A DNA stretch of 34,693 nt. Origin: an uncultured Prevotellaceae bacterium. Lineage in GTDB: Bacteria > Bacteroidota > Bacteroidia > Bacteroidales > Bacteroidaceae. Of this stretch, positions 33,435 to 34,693 are shown piece after piece. The notes under the pieces were generated by a model that had not been told where the DNA came from, did no database searches, and was given only the letters and a program-made list of their open reading frames with translations. How positions within the stretch are numbered: the first letter of the stretch is position 1; each line of letters opens with the position of its first letter. A program made the position numbers and the translations under genes. The stretch spans positions 1-34,693 of the forward strand of contig CAMJFC010000028.1 of NCBI GenBank assembly GCA_946404865.1, written 5' to 3'.

Positions 33435-34472
33435 ATGAAAGCAAAGTATTTATTCCCAAGTGATTACATGGCAGACCCCTCTGCCAACGTATTTAACGGA
33501 CGTCTGTACGTCTATCCCTCACACGACTGGGACAGCGGCGAATGCTTCGACGACGACGGCGGACACTTCCAGATGAAAGACTACCACGTGCTGTCGTGGG
33601 ATGACATCGAGAACGATGAAGCCACCGACCACGGCGTGATCCTTGACGTGAAAGACGTGCCCTGGGCCGAAAAACAGATGTGGGACAACGATGTCGTGGA
33701 AAAAGACGGCAAATATTACCTCATCTTCTCCGCCAAAGACTACAACGGTGAGTTCCACCTCGGTGTGGCCATCGCCGACAAACCCGAAGGCCCGTTCAAG
33801 GCCGAACCCCTTCCCATGCGTGGTGCCACCAGCATCGACCCCTGCGTGTTCAAAGACGGAGACGGAGAGATTTATTGCTATTTTGGCGGTCTCTGGGGCG
33901 GACAACTGCAGTGGCATCAGCCGATGACCGCTCCTTTCGCTCCTGTGGGACAACCTGAAGGCGAGCCAGCACCAGAAGGAACGGTAGAAATCGGTCATGC
34001 CCCCGACCGCAAGACCATGCTCTATGCGCCTGCCGATGCCCCCGCCCTGCCCAGTTTCGTGGCACGTATGTCGGCTGATGTGAAGCAGTTGGCCGAAGCT
34101 CCGCGCCCTGTGGTCATCGTGGATGAGAACGGCGAACCGCTGAAGGCCAGCGACCCGCACCGTTTCTTTGAGGCCTCATGGATGCACAAGATGAACGGCA
34201 AGTATTATTTCTCTTATTCCACAGGCGACAGCCATTTCCTCTGCTATGCCACCGGCGACAATCCTTATGGGCCATTCACCTACCAGGGAGTGATTCTTGA
34301 GCCTGTCGTGGGATGGACCACCCACCACTCTATTGTCGAGTACAAGGGCAAATGGTATCTCTTCCACCACGATTGTGTGCCCAGCAACGACACCACATGG
34401 CTCCGCAGCCTGAAAGTGAAAGAGCTCACCATCGATGAGAACGGCGTGATTCAGACGATGAAGAGCGAATAA
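33435..34472 (+). CDS. xynB: Cytosolic GH43 beta-xylosidase/arabinofuranosidase
   Basis: 345 residues with no signal peptide, so it acts in the cytoplasm on imported oligosaccharides. Five-bladed beta-propeller family: YMADPSANVFNGRLYVYPSH supplies the base (Asp13 in MADPS), TSIDPCVFKDGDG the pKa-modulating Asp, and HRFFEASWMHKMNGKYYFSY the general acid Glu. The GH43 'DPxxxxxxGxxYxYxS' signature is evident. It releases xylose or arabinose from the non-reducing end; the sequence alone does not decide which. It lies 32 bases after the xylanase and is followed by a strong terminator, so it ends the operon. The order symporter, GH10, GH43 matches xynD-xynA-xynB of P. bryantii as I recall it. Confidence 0.92.
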   Translation: MKAKYLFPSDYMADPSANVFNGRLYVYPSHDWDSGECFDDDGGHFQMKDYHVLSWDDIENDEATDHGVILDVKDVPWAEKQMWDNDVVEKDGKYYLIFSAKDYNGEFHLGVAIADKPEGPFKAEPLPMRGATSIDPCVFKDGDGEIYCYFGGLWGGQLQWHQPMTAPFAPVGQPEGEPAPEGTVEIGHAPDRKTMLYAPADAPALPSFVARMSADVKQLAEAPRPVVIVDENGEPLKASDPHRFFEASWMHKMNGKYYFSYSTGDSHFLCYATGDNPYGPFTYQGVILEPVVGWTTHHSIVEYKGKWYLFHHDCVPSNDTTWLRSLKVKELTIDENGVIQTMKSE

Positions 34473-34480
34473 AAGCTCTA

Positions 34481-34691
34481 AGCCCCCTCCCCAGCCCTCC
34501 CCGAGGGGAGGGAGACGCTACAGAGAAAACCCTCACTGATGTTTTGTCAGTGAGGGCTTTTCGATTTCATTCCCTAATGGATTCCTTATGTTCGTAAATC
34601 ATTTATGAAACATTTCAAAGATGGACGGGAACGGCTATCGATGTTCTTCGGTAATCACGCCCTCCCCTCGGGGAGGGATGGGGAGGGGGCT
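34481..34691. repeat. Inverted pair of 32-bp GC-rich elements (REPIN/MITE-like)
   Basis: The 32 bases at 34481-34512 and the reverse complement of 34660-34691 differ at one position. Each contains its own CCCTCCCC/GGGGAGGG hairpin (34495-34512, 34660-34677). They enclose 147 bases including the operon terminator and no gene. Confidence 0.8.
34530..34562 (+). terminator. Rho-independent terminator of the xylan operon
   Basis: Perfect 10-bp stem CCCTCACTGA (34530-34539) / TCAGTGAGGG (34547-34556), 7-base loop, then CTTTTC. It is 57 bases past the GH43 stop. Beyond it, to the window end, only the right-hand repeat arm is seen. Confidence 0.9.
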
Positions 34692-34693
34692 AA

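Overview
The window reads as a chromosomal segment of a Bacteroidota, most likely Prevotella/Segatella-like. The evidence is Bacteroidota-type promoters (TTTG or TTG, about 19-20 bases, TAnnTTTGC), a secreted protein with the 'YTLQGxKL...QGIYIxxGxKVxVK' C-terminus, BspA-type leucine-rich repeats, and a xylan-use locus whose order resembles, from memory, that of Prevotella bryantii. No transposase, integrase, tRNA, rRNA or CRISPR was seen.

Left edge (1-2086): the 3' end of a secreted-protein gene with a clear terminator, a NucA-like endonuclease lipoprotein whose promoter carries twin 18-bp palindromes, and a small membrane protein with a Cys/His C-terminal domain.

Central left (2157-13174): a visibly AT-richer operon read leftwards from one good promoter at 13142-13174. 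In order of transcription it encodes a tail-anchored protein with a J-like module lacking HPD, a transmembrane coiled-coil protein with a GrpE-like cytosolic domain, an enlarged and divergent Hsp70, a protein kinase-AAA+ ATPase fusion with a changed catalytic loop, a TerB-like protein, a BspA-LRR/J-like/two-TM protein, a membrane-anchored beta-rich protein and a tiny TM protein carrying an apparent frameshift. The whole looks like a membrane-tethered Hsp70 machine with its own J-like and exchange-factor-like partners, under a kinase/AAA+ module. I do not recognise it as a named system and it is the best candidate here for something undescribed.

Middle (13200-24993): pnp with a structured leader and strong terminator, a secreted small protein, a cysteine-less TlpA-like lipoprotein, and a three-gene set encoding a 1226-residue membrane protein, a small FG-GAP-like exported protein and a YARHG-DUF3160 protein.

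Right (25006-34562): a xylan-degradation locus. GH67 alpha-glucuronidase and GH35-like enzyme run left from a divergent promoter pair at 28832-28966; an SGNH esterase, a GPH-family symporter, a four-helix-bundle gene, a GH10 xylanase and a cytosolic GH43 run right. Secreted enzymes would cut xylan and remove side groups, the symporter would import oligomers and GH43 would finish them inside.

Short GC-rich palindromes and simple repeats are scattered between genes. In three places they form part of coding sequence: the xylanase signal peptide, the GH35 start region and a GH35 internal loop.
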